Part shown: positions 15,582 through 23,786 of the stretch, piece by piece
How the letters are laid out: the number at the start of each line of letters is the position of its first letter
Numbering within the stretch: the stretch's first letter is position 1
Made by a program: the position numbers and the translations under genes
Source of the DNA: Ruegeria spongiae
Lineage (GTDB): Bacteria > Pseudomonadota > Alphaproteobacteria > Rhodobacterales > Rhodobacteraceae
Reading direction: 5' to 3'
Length of the DNA stretch: 45,245 nt
NCBI RefSeq assembly: GCF_023502395.1
Contig: NZ_JAMFMB010000031.1
Coordinates: forward strand, 1-45,245
Notes under the pieces: generated by a model
Seen by the model: the letters and a program-made list of their open reading frames with translations, nothing else
Databases searched by the model: none
Told to the model about the DNA's origin: nothing

Positions 15582-16331
15582 ATGCAGCGGAAACTGGCGG
15601 CGGGAAACTGGAAAATGAACGGCACAGGCGACAGCCTGAGCGAGCTTTCGGCACTTGCCGAAGGCCACCGCTCTGCCTCCGTGGACATCCTGATCTGCCC
15701 GCCCGCCCCCCTGCTGTCACGCGCGGCAGAGGTGGCCTCGGGCAGTGCCGTTGCCGTTGGTGGTCAGGATTGCCATGCCGCGCCCTCGGGGGCGCATACC
15801 GGAGATATCAGCGCGGCGATGCTGCTGGATGCGGGGGCCGGTTCGGTGATCCTTGGTCATTCCGAGCGCCGCCAGGACCACGGTGAAACGGATGGTGACG
15901 TGCGGGCCAAGACCGAGGCGGCAACTGCTGCCGGTCTGATCGCCATCGTCTGCGTCGGAGAGAGCCTGGACCAACGCGAGGCCGGGCAGACGCTGGATGT
16001 GATCGGCGCGCAGATGGACGGCTCGGTGCCGGATGGGATGACGGCGGACACGCTGGTGATCGCCTATGAACCGATCTGGGCCATCGGCACCGGCAAGGTG
16101 CCGACGCTGGAACAGATCGGTGAGGTGCATGATTTCATGCGCACGCGACTGACCCAGCGGTTCGGAGAGGCCACGGCATCCGGCATCCGTCTGCTCTATG
16201 GCGGATCGGTCAAACCGGGCAACGCAGGTGAAATATTCTCCGTCAGCAATGTGGATGGCGCGCTGGTTGGCGGCGCCAGCCTGAAAGCCAGCGATTTCGC
16301 TCCGATCATCGCCGCGCTTGAAGAAGCCTAA
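15582..16331 (+). CDS. tpiA: Triose-phosphate isomerase
   Basis: 249 residues, standard for bacterial TpiA, which interconverts dihydroxyacetone phosphate and glyceraldehyde 3-phosphate. Catalytic residues are all visible: Lys11 (GNWKMNG), His93 (LGHSERR) and Glu163 ([12 protein letters not shown]), followed by the closing loop and [10 protein letters not shown]. The ATG at 15582 aligns with the family start; upstream in-frame codons do not look like protein. The stop overlaps the end of the convergent EamA gene by 4 bases. Confidence 0.97.
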   Translation: MQRKLAAGNWKMNGTGDSLSELSALAEGHRSASVDILICPPAPLLSRAAEVASGSAVAVGGQDCHAAPSGAHTGDISAAMLLDAGAGSVILGHSERRQDHGETDGDVRAKTEAATAAGLIAIVCVGESLDQREAGQTLDVIGAQMDGSVPDGMTADTLVIAYEPIWAIGTGKVPTLEQIGEVHDFMRTRLTQRFGEATASGIRLLYGGSVKPGNAGEIFSVSNVDGALVGGASLKASDFAPIIAALEEA

Positions 16332-17203
16332 TCGGTCTTTTCACGGCTTGTCAGGATCACCGCAAACACGATCATCGCCGCCCCGATCAGGCCTGCGCCG
16401 GTGATCTCGGCCCCCAGAAACAACCCGGCATTCACGAAGGTAAAAACCACCGACAGCGCGAACATCAAAGTGGCCGACAGGGTCGAGACGCGGGCGGCAG
16501 CCTCGTACCACAGGTAATAGGCCAGCGCGGTGGGCAGCACGCCCAACAGGGTCAGGAACAGGCCATCCCGGACGTTTGGCATCACGGGGTCAATCAACCC
16601 AAGCGGGGCCATCAGAATGCCCGCACAGAGGAAGATACCGAAGAGGAAGTTCAACCGCTCGGGTGTGGAACTCGTCCCCTGCATCGCCCGGCTGCTGGAA
16701 ATCAGGAACACCGCCCAGCTGAGTCCGGCAGCGATTTCCAGCAGATCACCAGCGAACCGCGCGCCTCCGGTCTGGAAATCCGGCAGAACGGTCAGCGCCA
16801 CGCCAGTGACGGCGATGGCGGTGGCCAGCAGATCGCGCCAGCCCACCGGGGCCTTGGCGAAGAAATAGAGAAAGATCAGCACAAAGACCGGTGCGGTGTT
16901 TTCCAGCACCATCGCATTGGCAGCACCAGTGCGCTCCAACCCGATATGAAAGAAGATGTAGTTCACGACCGTCGAAAGTACCGCCAGCCGGAAATTCCAG
17001 TCGCGCAGATTGATCGACACGACCGCCCCCAGCACCCGCAGGATCACATAGATCGCTGCGGCAGCGATGAAGAGGCGCATCGCCGCGATCTGCAGCCCAC
17101 CCATGTCGCTGGTCAGATAGCGCACAATGACGCTGTGCATGCCCCAGAAAAACGCCGCCAGCAGCCCAAAGAGCAGACCCCGGCTTGTTGCCACATTCTG
17201 CAT
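16328..17203 (-). CDS. EamA/DMT-family transporter
   Basis: 291 residues from the ATG at 17203 (AAAGGT upstream). Ten hydrophobic segments in two EamA repeats span nearly the whole protein; the first begins [20 protein letters not shown]. The end of repeat one contains the typical [19 protein letters not shown]. Family members export amino acids, metabolites or drugs by proton exchange; the substrate cannot be read. It stands alone between tpiA and the TRAP operon. Confidence 0.9.
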   Translation of the reverse strand: MQNVATSRGLLFGLLAAFFWGMHSVIVRYLTSDMGGLQIAAMRLFIAAAAIYVILRVLGAVVSINLRDWNFRLAVLSTVVNYIFFHIGLERTGAANAMVLENTAPVFVLIFLYFFAKAPVGWRDLLATAIAVTGVALTVLPDFQTGGARFAGDLLEIAAGLSWAVFLISSSRAMQGTSSTPERLNFLFGIFLCAGILMAPLGLIDPVMPNVRDGLFLTLLGVLPTALAYYLWYEAAARVSTLSATLMFALSVVFTFVNAGLFLGAEITGAGLIGAAMIVFAVILTSREKTD

Positions 17204-17273
17204 CACACAGACCTTTCGTGACCGCTGGTTGATGCCCTCATCACATCCCGGCATCCGGCCCTGCAGCAACTAA

Positions 17274-17307
17274 AAAAGGCCGGACCGCACCTGCGCTCCG
17301 GCCTTTT
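17274..17307 (-). terminator. Rho-independent terminator of dctPQM
   Basis: AAAAGGCCGGA (17274-17284) and TCCGGCCTTTT (17297-17307) form an 11-bp stem with a 12-base loop, 16 bases after the dctM stop. On the minus strand the 3' arm ends in a T run (TTTTTTA), as expected for a terminator. Confidence 0.85.
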
Positions 17308-17322
17308 GTGCAGCAAGCGAGG

Positions 17323-18699
17323 CTATTGCGTCACGATCTCCGGCCCCATGAAGGTATTGGGCAGGACGGTCGAGATCCAGGGAATATAGGTCACCATAAT
17401 CAGGAAAACGAAGAGGACCGCAAGGAACGGTAAGGCCGCCCGCACCACAGCCATCATCGGCATCCCCGCCACGCCCGAGGTGACAAAGAGGTTCAGACCG
17501 ACGGGCGGGGTGATCATCCCGATCTCCATGTTGACCACCATGATGATGCCCAGATGGATCGGGTCGATGCCCAGCTCGATCGCGATGGGAAAGACCAGCG
17601 GCGCGACGATGACCAGCAGGCCCGAAGGCTCCATGAACTGGCCACCGATCAGCAGGATCACGTTGACCACCACCAGAAACATGACCGGGCCAAAGCCCGC
17701 CGAGAGCATCGCTGACGCGATCTGCTGGGGAACCTGTTCATCGGTCAGCACATGTTTCAGGATCAGGGCGTTGGCAATCACAAACAGCAGCGTGACCGTC
17801 AGCTTGCCTGCCTCAAACAGCGTGTGCTTGGTGTCGGGATGGAACAGGGCCGTCACCAGCGCGATCGGTTTGCGCATCAGCGACAGGTTCTGCGCCTCAC
17901 CTTCGGTGCTGAGCGGCCCCATGTCCTTATAGACGAAACTCGCGATGAAAAACGCGTATACAGCGGCCACCGCAGCGGCCTCGGTCGGGGTGAAGATGCC
18001 GCCATAGATGCCGCCCAGAATGATCACGATCAGGAACAGGCCCCAACCCGCCTCGCGCGCCGAGGCAAAGATCTCGCCCCAGCCCTTCCAGTCGCCCTTG
18101 GGCAGGTTCTTGACCTTGGCCATCACATAGATGGTCACCATCAGCATCAGCCCCGCCATCAGGCCGGGAATGACACCGGCGAGAAACATCCGGCCCACCG
18201 ACACTTCGACGGCGGCCGCATAGACCACCATGACGATGGAGGGCGGAATAAGGATGCCCAAGGTGCCCGCATTACAGATCACGCCGGCGGCAAATTCCTT
18301 CGAATAGCCCACCTGCCTCATGCCTGCGATCACAATGGAGCCGATGGCGACAACCGTTGCCGGAGATGACCCCGACAGCGCGGCAAACAGCATACAGGCA
18401 AAGACGCCCGCAATCGCCAGCCCCCCCGGTAAATGCCCGACACAGGCGATGGAGAAGCGGATGATCCGCCGCGCTACGCCGCCCGTGGTCATGAAGGATG
18501 AGGCCAGAATGAAGAATGGAATCGCCAGCAGGGTAAAATGCCCCTCGAAGGCTTCGAACAATGTTCCGGCGACCGAGGCCAGCGAACTGTCGGAATAGAT
18601 CAGCAGGAAAATCGTGGAACTCAGGCCCAGCGAGATCGCGATGGGCACGCCGATCAACAGCAGGCCGATGACCATGCCGAAGAGAATGACAACTTCCAT
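17323..18699 (-). CDS. dctM: TRAP transporter large permease subunit DctM
   Basis: 458 residues with about 12 membrane spans, the channel-forming subunit of a TRAP system (4TM-8TM family) that imports C4-dicarboxylates with sodium. Recognisable features are the opening VVILFGMVIGLLLIGVPIAI, ALSGSSPATVVAIGSIVI, GILIPPSIVMVVYA and the second-half motif NMEIGMITPPVGLNLFVTSG. A longer cytosolic loop around 260-310 is present. The start overlaps the dctQ stop by one base. Adjacent dctBD genes and DctD-type sites support dicarboxylate as substrate. Confidence 0.95.
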   Translation of the reverse strand: MEVVILFGMVIGLLLIGVPIAISLGLSSTIFLLIYSDSSLASVAGTLFEAFEGHFTLLAIPFFILASSFMTTGGVARRIIRFSIACVGHLPGGLAIAGVFACMLFAALSGSSPATVVAIGSIVIAGMRQVGYSKEFAAGVICNAGTLGILIPPSIVMVVYAAAVEVSVGRMFLAGVIPGLMAGLMLMVTIYVMAKVKNLPKGDWKGWGEIFASAREAGWGLFLIVIILGGIYGGIFTPTEAAAVAAVYAFFIASFVYKDMGPLSTEGEAQNLSLMRKPIALVTALFHPDTKHTLFEAGKLTVTLLFVIANALILKHVLTDEQVPQQIASAMLSAGFGPVMFLVVVNVILLIGGQFMEPSGLLVIVAPLVFPIAIELGIDPIHLGIIMVVNMEIGMITPPVGLNLFVTSGVAGMPMMAVVRAALPFLAVLFVFLIMVTYIPWISTVLPNTFMGPEIVTQ

Positions 18700-19376
18700 C
18701 AGCCCTGCCCTCCCTGCTGCTGGCGCACTTCCTCAAGCTCGTCCTCGACTTCGTGGCTGGCGACAATCCGGTCGGTCTCGCCGCGCCAGATCGCGAGGGC
18801 GGCCTGCACGAAACGGATCACCAGAAGCAGCATGGAGATCGGCAACACGATATAGGGAACGACCTTGGGCAGCTTCTCATAAGCCTCGTCATAGTTGATC
18901 GCCCCTTCCAGCCAGCGCAGCATGTCGACCATGGGCACATCCTGCACCTCATAGAAGCTTTGCGAGCGCGCCTTCAGGTCAAACCCGGTGGGGAACCAGC
19001 GGCCCGAAGTAGGGGGCAGATCGGCGAAGACCGCCCAGTAATCATAGGCCCCTTTGAGCATCAGCAGCGAGAACAGCAGGCAGCACCCGACCGAGATCAG
19101 CGCCAGCACCCGACGCGGCGCGGGGCTGAGCATGTTCAGGATCGCGTCCACTCCCAGATGCGCGTGTTTCTTCACCGCGTAGGACGCGCCCAGCAGCACC
19201 AACCAGGCGAACATGAACACGGTCAGTTCCAGCGCCCAGAGGATATTGGAATTGAAAACAAAGCGCGCGATCACATTGGCGAAGGTCACCGCCGTCATCA
19301 GACCCAGAAGCACCGCGATAACGGTCTCCTCGATCTGGTCGATGAAGCCGGACGGACCGGCAGTCGAACCAGACAT
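18699..19376 (-). CDS. dctQ: TRAP transporter small permease subunit DctQ
   Basis: 225 residues from the ATG at 19376 (GGGGACAGAAAG upstream); an earlier in-frame start at 19448 is less likely. Four membrane spans are seen, with the family marker WALELTVFMFAWLVLLGASY and AVKKHAHLGVDAI. An unusual hydrophilic insert between spans 3 and 4 (about 110-160, including YDYWAVFADLPPTSGRWFPT) makes it longer than many DctQ proteins; similar inserts occur in some C4-dicarboxylate DctQ proteins. It forms the membrane complex with DctM. Confidence 0.93.
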   Translation of the reverse strand: MSGSTAGPSGFIDQIEETVIAVLLGLMTAVTFANVIARFVFNSNILWALELTVFMFAWLVLLGASYAVKKHAHLGVDAILNMLSPAPRRVLALISVGCCLLFSLLMLKGAYDYWAVFADLPPTSGRWFPTGFDLKARSQSFYEVQDVPMVDMLRWLEGAINYDEAYEKLPKVVPYIVLPISMLLLVIRFVQAALAIWRGETDRIVASHEVEDELEEVRQQQGGQG

Positions 19377-19487
19377 CTTTCTGTCCCCGATTATCTGCAA
19401 GTTGGGAATGAGCGGCGGGCCCTGGATCAGGCCCGCCGGGTGCCGCACCGGTCACTCCCCAGTTGCGGTGCGGCCCCTTTTGCCGGA

Positions 19488-20483
19488 TCAGAACCCGGCG
19501 TTGATGGCCTGTGCGGCGTCGATCTTGTCCTGACCGACGTCATCCGAGAACTTGTCCCAGACAGGCTTCATTGCATCGACCCAGGCCTGACGCTGTTCAG
19601 GGTTGAGCTGGCGAATGATGCCCCCCGCGTCGGTGATCGAGGCTTTGGCCGCTTCGTTCACCGCAAAGGCCTCCTTGTTCCGCTGCTCGGACACTTCCGA
19701 CAGAATGGTCAGGAACTGTTCGCGCACTTCCGGGTCCAGGCTGTCGAGCCAATCCACCGAGGTCACGACCAGATAGTCGATGATGCCGTGGTTGGTTTCA
19801 GTGATGCCGTCCTGCACTTCAAAGAACTTTTTACCGTAGATGTTGGACCAGGTGTTCTCCTGCCCGTCCACAACACCCTGCTGCAGCGCTCCATAGACCT
19901 CGGAAAAGGCCATTTTCTGTGGGCTGCCGCCGATCGCTTCCATCTGGGCGACCAGCACGTCCGAGCTTTGCACGCGGAATTTCAAACCATCCGCATCGGA
20001 GGGGTTTTCCAGCGGCGTGTTGGCCGACATCTGCTTCATGCCATTGTGCCAGAAGGCCAGCCCCTGCAGGCCCCGGCGCTGCATGCTGTCCAGCATCGCC
20101 TGACCATCATCAGAGGCCTGGAATGCGTCCACGGCGTCGATGTTCACGAACATGAACGGCAGGTCGAACAGGCGGAATTGCTTGGTGAATTTCTCGAACT
20201 TGGACAGAGACGGCGCGGCAAGCTGCACGTCGCCCTGCAACATCGCCTCAAGCACCTTGTTGTCGTTATAAAGCGTGGAGTTCGGGTAGACCTCCATGCA
20301 CATGGTGCCGTTCATCTCGTCATTGACGCGTTGCTCAAGCAGCGAGGCGGCGATGCCCTTGGGGTGTTTGTCAGTATTGGTCACGTGGGCGAATTTCACC
20401 ACGATCTCGCCATCGTCGCAGGCCGCAAAAGCGGCAGTGGCGGTGAGTGCCAGCGCGGTGGCGGCGGTTGCCAGGAATTTCAT
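19488..20483 (-). CDS. dctP: TRAP periplasmic dicarboxylate-binding protein DctP
   Basis: 331 residues from the ATG at 20483 with a GGGAGGAG site. The signal peptide MKFLATAATALALTATAAFA is cleaved before ACDDGE. The mature protein follows the DctP pattern: VKFAHVTNTDKHPKGIAA, LEAMLQGDVQLAAPSLSKFE, the substrate-binding Arg in GLKFRVQSSDV, and YGALQQGVVDGQENTWSNIY. It delivers substrate to DctQM. Two palindromes upstream look like DctD operators, so it probably responds to external C4-dicarboxylates through DctBD. Confidence 0.95.
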   Translation of the reverse strand: MKFLATAATALALTATAAFAACDDGEIVVKFAHVTNTDKHPKGIAASLLEQRVNDEMNGTMCMEVYPNSTLYNDNKVLEAMLQGDVQLAAPSLSKFEKFTKQFRLFDLPFMFVNIDAVDAFQASDDGQAMLDSMQRRGLQGLAFWHNGMKQMSANTPLENPSDADGLKFRVQSSDVLVAQMEAIGGSPQKMAFSEVYGALQQGVVDGQENTWSNIYGKKFFEVQDGITETNHGIIDYLVVTSVDWLDSLDPEVREQFLTILSEVSEQRNKEAFAVNEAAKASITDAGGIIRQLNPEQRQAWVDAMKPVWDKFSDDVGQDKIDAAQAINAGF

Positions 20484-20665
20484 TTGATCTCCTCCCGAAG
20501 CTTTCATTGGGTCAAGGGGTCAACCCTGATCGACTCCGAGTGAAGCCAATCACCGGCGACCACTCAACCCTGCCATATCCGGGGGCGCGATATAGAGTTT
20601 TCACGTTATTTATCAGTCAGTTACAACGATAATTGAAGGTGCCTTTGAAACGGGCATTTACAGCA

Positions 20666-20683
20666 TGTGCGGAATTTCGCACA
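20666..20683. promoter_or_regulatory. DctD-type binding site 1 (dctP upstream)
   Basis: TGTGCGGAATTTCGCACA is an imperfect 18-base palindrome about 185 bases upstream of dctP. It resembles the TGTGCGGAAATCCGCACA-type sites bound by DctD in rhizobia (recalled family knowledge). Confidence 0.75.
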
Positions 20684-20696
20684 GGCCGAACCCAGC

Positions 20697-20716
20697 TTGT
20701 GCGGATTTCCGCACAA
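20697..20716. promoter_or_regulatory. DctD-type binding site 2 (dctP upstream)
   Basis: TTGTGCGGATTTCCGCACAA, a 20-base palindrome with only its two central bases unpaired, is centred 32 bases (about three helical turns) from site 1. Two in-phase sites suit cooperative binding of a DctD dimer pair. Confidence 0.78.
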
Positions 20717-20752
20717 GTGTTCCAGTCGTGATTCGAATCCCGAATGACGGGT

Positions 20753-21061
20753 TCAGTCTTCGTCTTCGTCATCCGCGATGGGATAAGGACCATCTTCGAA
20801 CAGATAGGTCTGAAGCGCGGTCAGGTAGCCCCGCCATTCCTCGTCATCCTCGAACTCATCATCGGTCAGCTCTTCCCATTGGCCGCGCCCGATGCCGTTG
20901 CCACCCAAGGTCTCGGACAGGGCCGATTGGAACGCCGTGCGCGCACCAGCGTTATGCGCCTCTTCCAGAAAGCCTTTCAACTCATCGACATCATAGGCCT
21001 GCGGGTTGAGATAGCCGCTGGCCATGTCGCTCAGGACCTGCTGGGGTGTGCGGTCAGCCAT
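20753..21061 (-). CDS. Small acidic protein, possible immunity partner
   Basis: 102 residues from the ATG at 21061 (GGAG 9 bases upstream); an ATG 15 bases earlier is possible. The protein is helical and very acidic, with a DDEFEDDEEW stretch and a DDEDED tail. It has no signal peptide or known domain. It follows the 446-residue gene by 51 bases on the same strand. Small size, acidity and position fit an immunity protein for a basic toxin, but that role is inference. The pair separates dctP from dctD. Confidence 0.65.
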   Translation of the reverse strand: MADRTPQQVLSDMASGYLNPQAYDVDELKGFLEEAHNAGARTAFQSALSETLGGNGIGRGQWEELTDDEFEDDEEWRGYLTALQTYLFEDGPYPIADDEDED

Positions 21062-21112
21062 GTCGGAGGTCTCCATCTCTTGGTTTTGCGGCGGGTCTTC
21101 TGGACCGGCCGG

Positions 21113-22453
21113 TCATGCGATCGGGTTGGGGTAAAGTGTCACCAGACGCAGGGTGCCATCGTCAAGCAGATCATAGATTGCCTTGCAGTTGCTGTTGGGA
21201 CCCCAGGTCGCGTCAACGCAGGTGTCTTTCTGACCCTTTTTCTTTTTCCGTTTCACGCCCTGCACGGACGTCTTCCAGTTTGCGCCCAGCACATCGACCA
21301 GCTTGGCCTGCATCGGAGGCAGCCTGACGGGTTTTGCGCCCTTTGGCGGCGGCTTGATGCCATTGTCGTCGATATGGTCCAGCGCCTGGGTCCGCAGGGC
21401 CATCTGACTTTCCACAAAAGCCGCTTTGTCGAGGAAATTCGACGCCTTGTGCACCGGCTTTCCCTTGAATTTCTGGCCCGTGCGCGGGTTCTTCTTTTTC
21501 AGAATCCGGTCTTCCTGCTGTGGAATGGTCAGTCCCGGACCGTGGCACTCAGGTCCATGCGCGCGCGGCGGTTTGTCGACATGATCGAAGAACATCGTGT
21601 CCAGCGCCTCTTTCATCGCCTTGAGCTCGGCGAGGTTGGAGGGGGGCGGTTTCTTGTTCATCGCGGTTTTCAGCGCCTTGCGCATGTCGCGCATTTCGGG
21701 AAAGGCGCGGTCCATGAATGCGGGGTCGCTGGTCACCTGAGCGGCGCAGGTTTTGACCATGCTGTCCAGCTTACCCAGCGCCTCGGGGTCGTCACCAGCA
21801 CGGCTCAGGCGGTCAGTGATCCGCACCGGCGAGGGCGTCGCCATCACCAATTTGTTCACCGCCGCCAGCGCCTTGAGCGCGGTGTCGGGGCTTTTGGCCT
21901 TCATCGCCTTCTTGTATAGCTCGACCGCCTTGACGATCTTGTCGCGATACTCGGTCGGGGCCGAGTTCAGGCTGCGCACCAGCGGCGTCTTCATGGCGTC
22001 GAACCGGGCCGCGATCTTTTCCAGAACCTGCTCGATGTCGTCGCCCAGTTCGGGCGGCGCGTCCGAGGCGGCCTCTTCGGCCTCCTCCTCGCCGTCGTCG
22101 ATCACGTCGCCCTCTTCGGACAATAGCCGTACCTGCATCTTCAACCCGCGCGCAGACAGATATTTGCGGAAGGTCTTGGCGAAATTGGCGGGCGTCGAAT
22201 CCGGGTCTTCGACGATGAGGTTGGCAATCTTGCCATCCACCTCCAGCGCACCCACCGCGCCCTTGGCCCCGGCCCCGTCATCCTTGGCCATCTTCCGGCA
22301 GGCGGATTTATTCTTGGACTTGTGGGCCTTGAAGATCAGGTCGTCCTTGCCGTGAAACAGCGCGAAATTGTGCCGGATCTTGCGCGCGGCGGCGATGATG
22401 GTCGCGGCCTCTTTTGCCTCGGCTGCCAGTTCGGATTTGGATTTCTTCGCCAC
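21113..22453 (-). CDS. Unknown multidomain protein, possible polymorphic toxin
   Basis: 446 residues, unrecognised as a whole. The N-terminus is basic (MAKKSKSELAAEAKEAATII). An acidic hinge lies at about 120-140 (DDGEEEAEEAASD), and a helical middle domain at about 140-300. The C-terminal part changes character: PPRAHGPECHGPG, a Lys-rich ILKKKNPRTGQKFKGKPVHK, and a last segment with KRKKKKGQKDTCVDATWGPN and DGTLRLVTLYPNP. A compact, basic C-terminal domain ending in a beta strand is typical of RNase-type (BECR-fold) toxin tips. There is no signal peptide. The small acidic gene downstream could be its immunity protein. Confidence is high that it is a gene, low on function. Confidence 0.7.
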   Translation of the reverse strand: MAKKSKSELAAEAKEAATIIAAARKIRHNFALFHGKDDLIFKAHKSKNKSACRKMAKDDGAGAKGAVGALEVDGKIANLIVEDPDSTPANFAKTFRKYLSARGLKMQVRLLSEEGDVIDDGEEEAEEAASDAPPELGDDIEQVLEKIAARFDAMKTPLVRSLNSAPTEYRDKIVKAVELYKKAMKAKSPDTALKALAAVNKLVMATPSPVRITDRLSRAGDDPEALGKLDSMVKTCAAQVTSDPAFMDRAFPEMRDMRKALKTAMNKKPPPSNLAELKAMKEALDTMFFDHVDKPPRAHGPECHGPGLTIPQQEDRILKKKNPRTGQKFKGKPVHKASNFLDKAAFVESQMALRTQALDHIDDNGIKPPPKGAKPVRLPPMQAKLVDVLGANWKTSVQGVKRKKKKGQKDTCVDATWGPNSNCKAIYDLLDDGTLRLVTLYPNPIA

Positions 22454-22556
22454 GCCAACCTCTCTGAGATAACCGGGTCCAAGGCGACCTCACACGCGCC
22501 TTGCCGGTCCAGAATACCCAAAACCGCGACCAAAACCACCCCGCACATCAGGGCGC

Positions 22557-23786
22557 TCAGCGCCGGAAGGTCTCGGGCCGGATCGCGTATTTGGCCAGCT
22601 TGTCATAGAAGGTCTTGCGCGGCAGTTTCAGCGCCTGCGCCGCCTGCGCGGCCTTGCCATTGTGCCGCCCAAGGGCCGCGACCAGCAAAGACCGTTCCAC
22701 CCGCGCCATCTGTTCGGCCAGCCCCAGCTCAGCCGCCTGCGCCACGTCCTCGGGCATGCCCAGCACAAAGCGCATCGCCGCCGACATCAGCGACCGGGCG
22801 TTGCCGGGCCAGTCCTGCGCCATCAGCGCGGCCAGATGGTCCGGCGTGACCTCCGGCGGCGCGATCCCGGCCTGCTCGGCGGCTTGCGCCACGTAATGGC
22901 GGAAGATCACCGGAATATCGTCGGGCCGTTCCGACAGCGCAGGAATGCGGACGCGCATGCCGTCGAGGCGGTAGAAAAGCTCAGGGTTGAAACGTCCTGC
23001 CTCGGCCTGGGCGGCCAGATCGGCGGTGGTGCCCGCAATCAGCCGCGCACCCATGCCCTGCTCGAACATCTCAAGGGCTGCATACTGCGTCGGTCCCGGC
23101 AGGGCGGAAACCTCGTCCAGAAACAGCGATCCGCCTGCCGCATCGCCAATTGCGGCGCCAAGATCAGTGGGGCTCAGATCAGCAGCAGAGCGCTTCATGA
23201 AGGGACCCTGCGCAGTGGCAGACATCAAATGCACGACCTCGGCCACCTTGGACACGCCGCTGCCCGGCGGACCGGTCACCAGAACCTCGGCCCCGGTGGC
23301 CGCCACACCGCGCACCCGGGCGCGCAGCGCCTCGGCCTGTTGAGAAGAGCCAAAGAGCATCCGCGCCGCCGGGTCGCCGGTCTCCAGCTGCCGTTTCAAA
23401 GCCCGGTTCTCCAAGACCAGCGCACGGGTTTTCAGGGCGCGCTCCAGCACCGCCACCAGATCAGCGGGGGCGCAGGGTTTTTCCAGAAAATCGAACGCGC
23501 CCTGCCCCATGGCGCTGACAGCCGTCGGAATGTCACCTTCACCGGTCAACAGGATCACCGGCAATTCCGCGTCGATCTCGCGCGCATAAGATAGCAGGTG
23601 AAATCCGTCGCGGCCCGGCATGCGGATATCCGAGACGATGACGCCCTGAAATCCGGGCGTGATGTGATCCTTGGCCGCCACGAAAGACCCCGCCGTGATC
23701 GCCTGAAACTCGCTGAGTTCCAGCGTCTGGCCCAGCGCCTCGCGCACGGCGGCGTCGTCATCGACCAGCAGAACGGTGCGGATCAT
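22557..23786 (-). CDS. dctD: DctD-like response regulator without GAFTGA motif
   Basis: 409 residues in the NtrC/DctD layout. The receiver domain has Asp53 (SDIRMPG), Thr81 and Lys103 (LEKP). The central AAA+ domain has Walker B GGSLFLDEV (218-226) and the arginine-finger region GRFNPELFYRLD (264-275). It lacks the GAFTGA loop, because the segment between PFMKRSA and GDAAGG is shortened. In its Walker A the usual GxxGxGK reads GPPGSGV, with no lysine in place. The C-terminal Fis-type helix-turn-helix (GKAAQAAQALKLPRKTFYDK) is intact. GAFTGA contacts sigma-54, so this regulator probably activates sigma-70 promoters, as R. capsulatus NtrC does. It overlaps dctB by 4 bases. Confidence 0.92.
   Translation of the reverse strand: MIRTVLLVDDDAAVREALGQTLELSEFQAITAGSFVAAKDHITPGFQGVIVSDIRMPGRDGFHLLSYAREIDAELPVILLTGEGDIPTAVSAMGQGAFDFLEKPCAPADLVAVLERALKTRALVLENRALKRQLETGDPAARMLFGSSQQAEALRARVRGVAATGAEVLVTGPPGSGVSKVAEVVHLMSATAQGPFMKRSAADLSPTDLGAAIGDAAGGSLFLDEVSALPGPTQYAALEMFEQGMGARLIAGTTADLAAQAEAGRFNPELFYRLDGMRVRIPALSERPDDIPVIFRHYVAQAAEQAGIAPPEVTPDHLAALMAQDWPGNARSLMSAAMRFVLGMPEDVAQAAELGLAEQMARVERSLLVAALGRHNGKAAQAAQALKLPRKTFYDKLAKYAIRPETFRR

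Noticed and set aside
18753-20543. 596-codon open frame on the plus strand
   Set aside because: It runs antisense across dctQ and dctP, both with clear family motifs and ribosome-binding sites. The product has no recognisable fold.
20515-20665. Sigma-54 promoter between the DctD-type sites and dctP
   Set aside because: Only a bare GG-N10-GC spacing match was found, with poor flanking bases; too weak to call.
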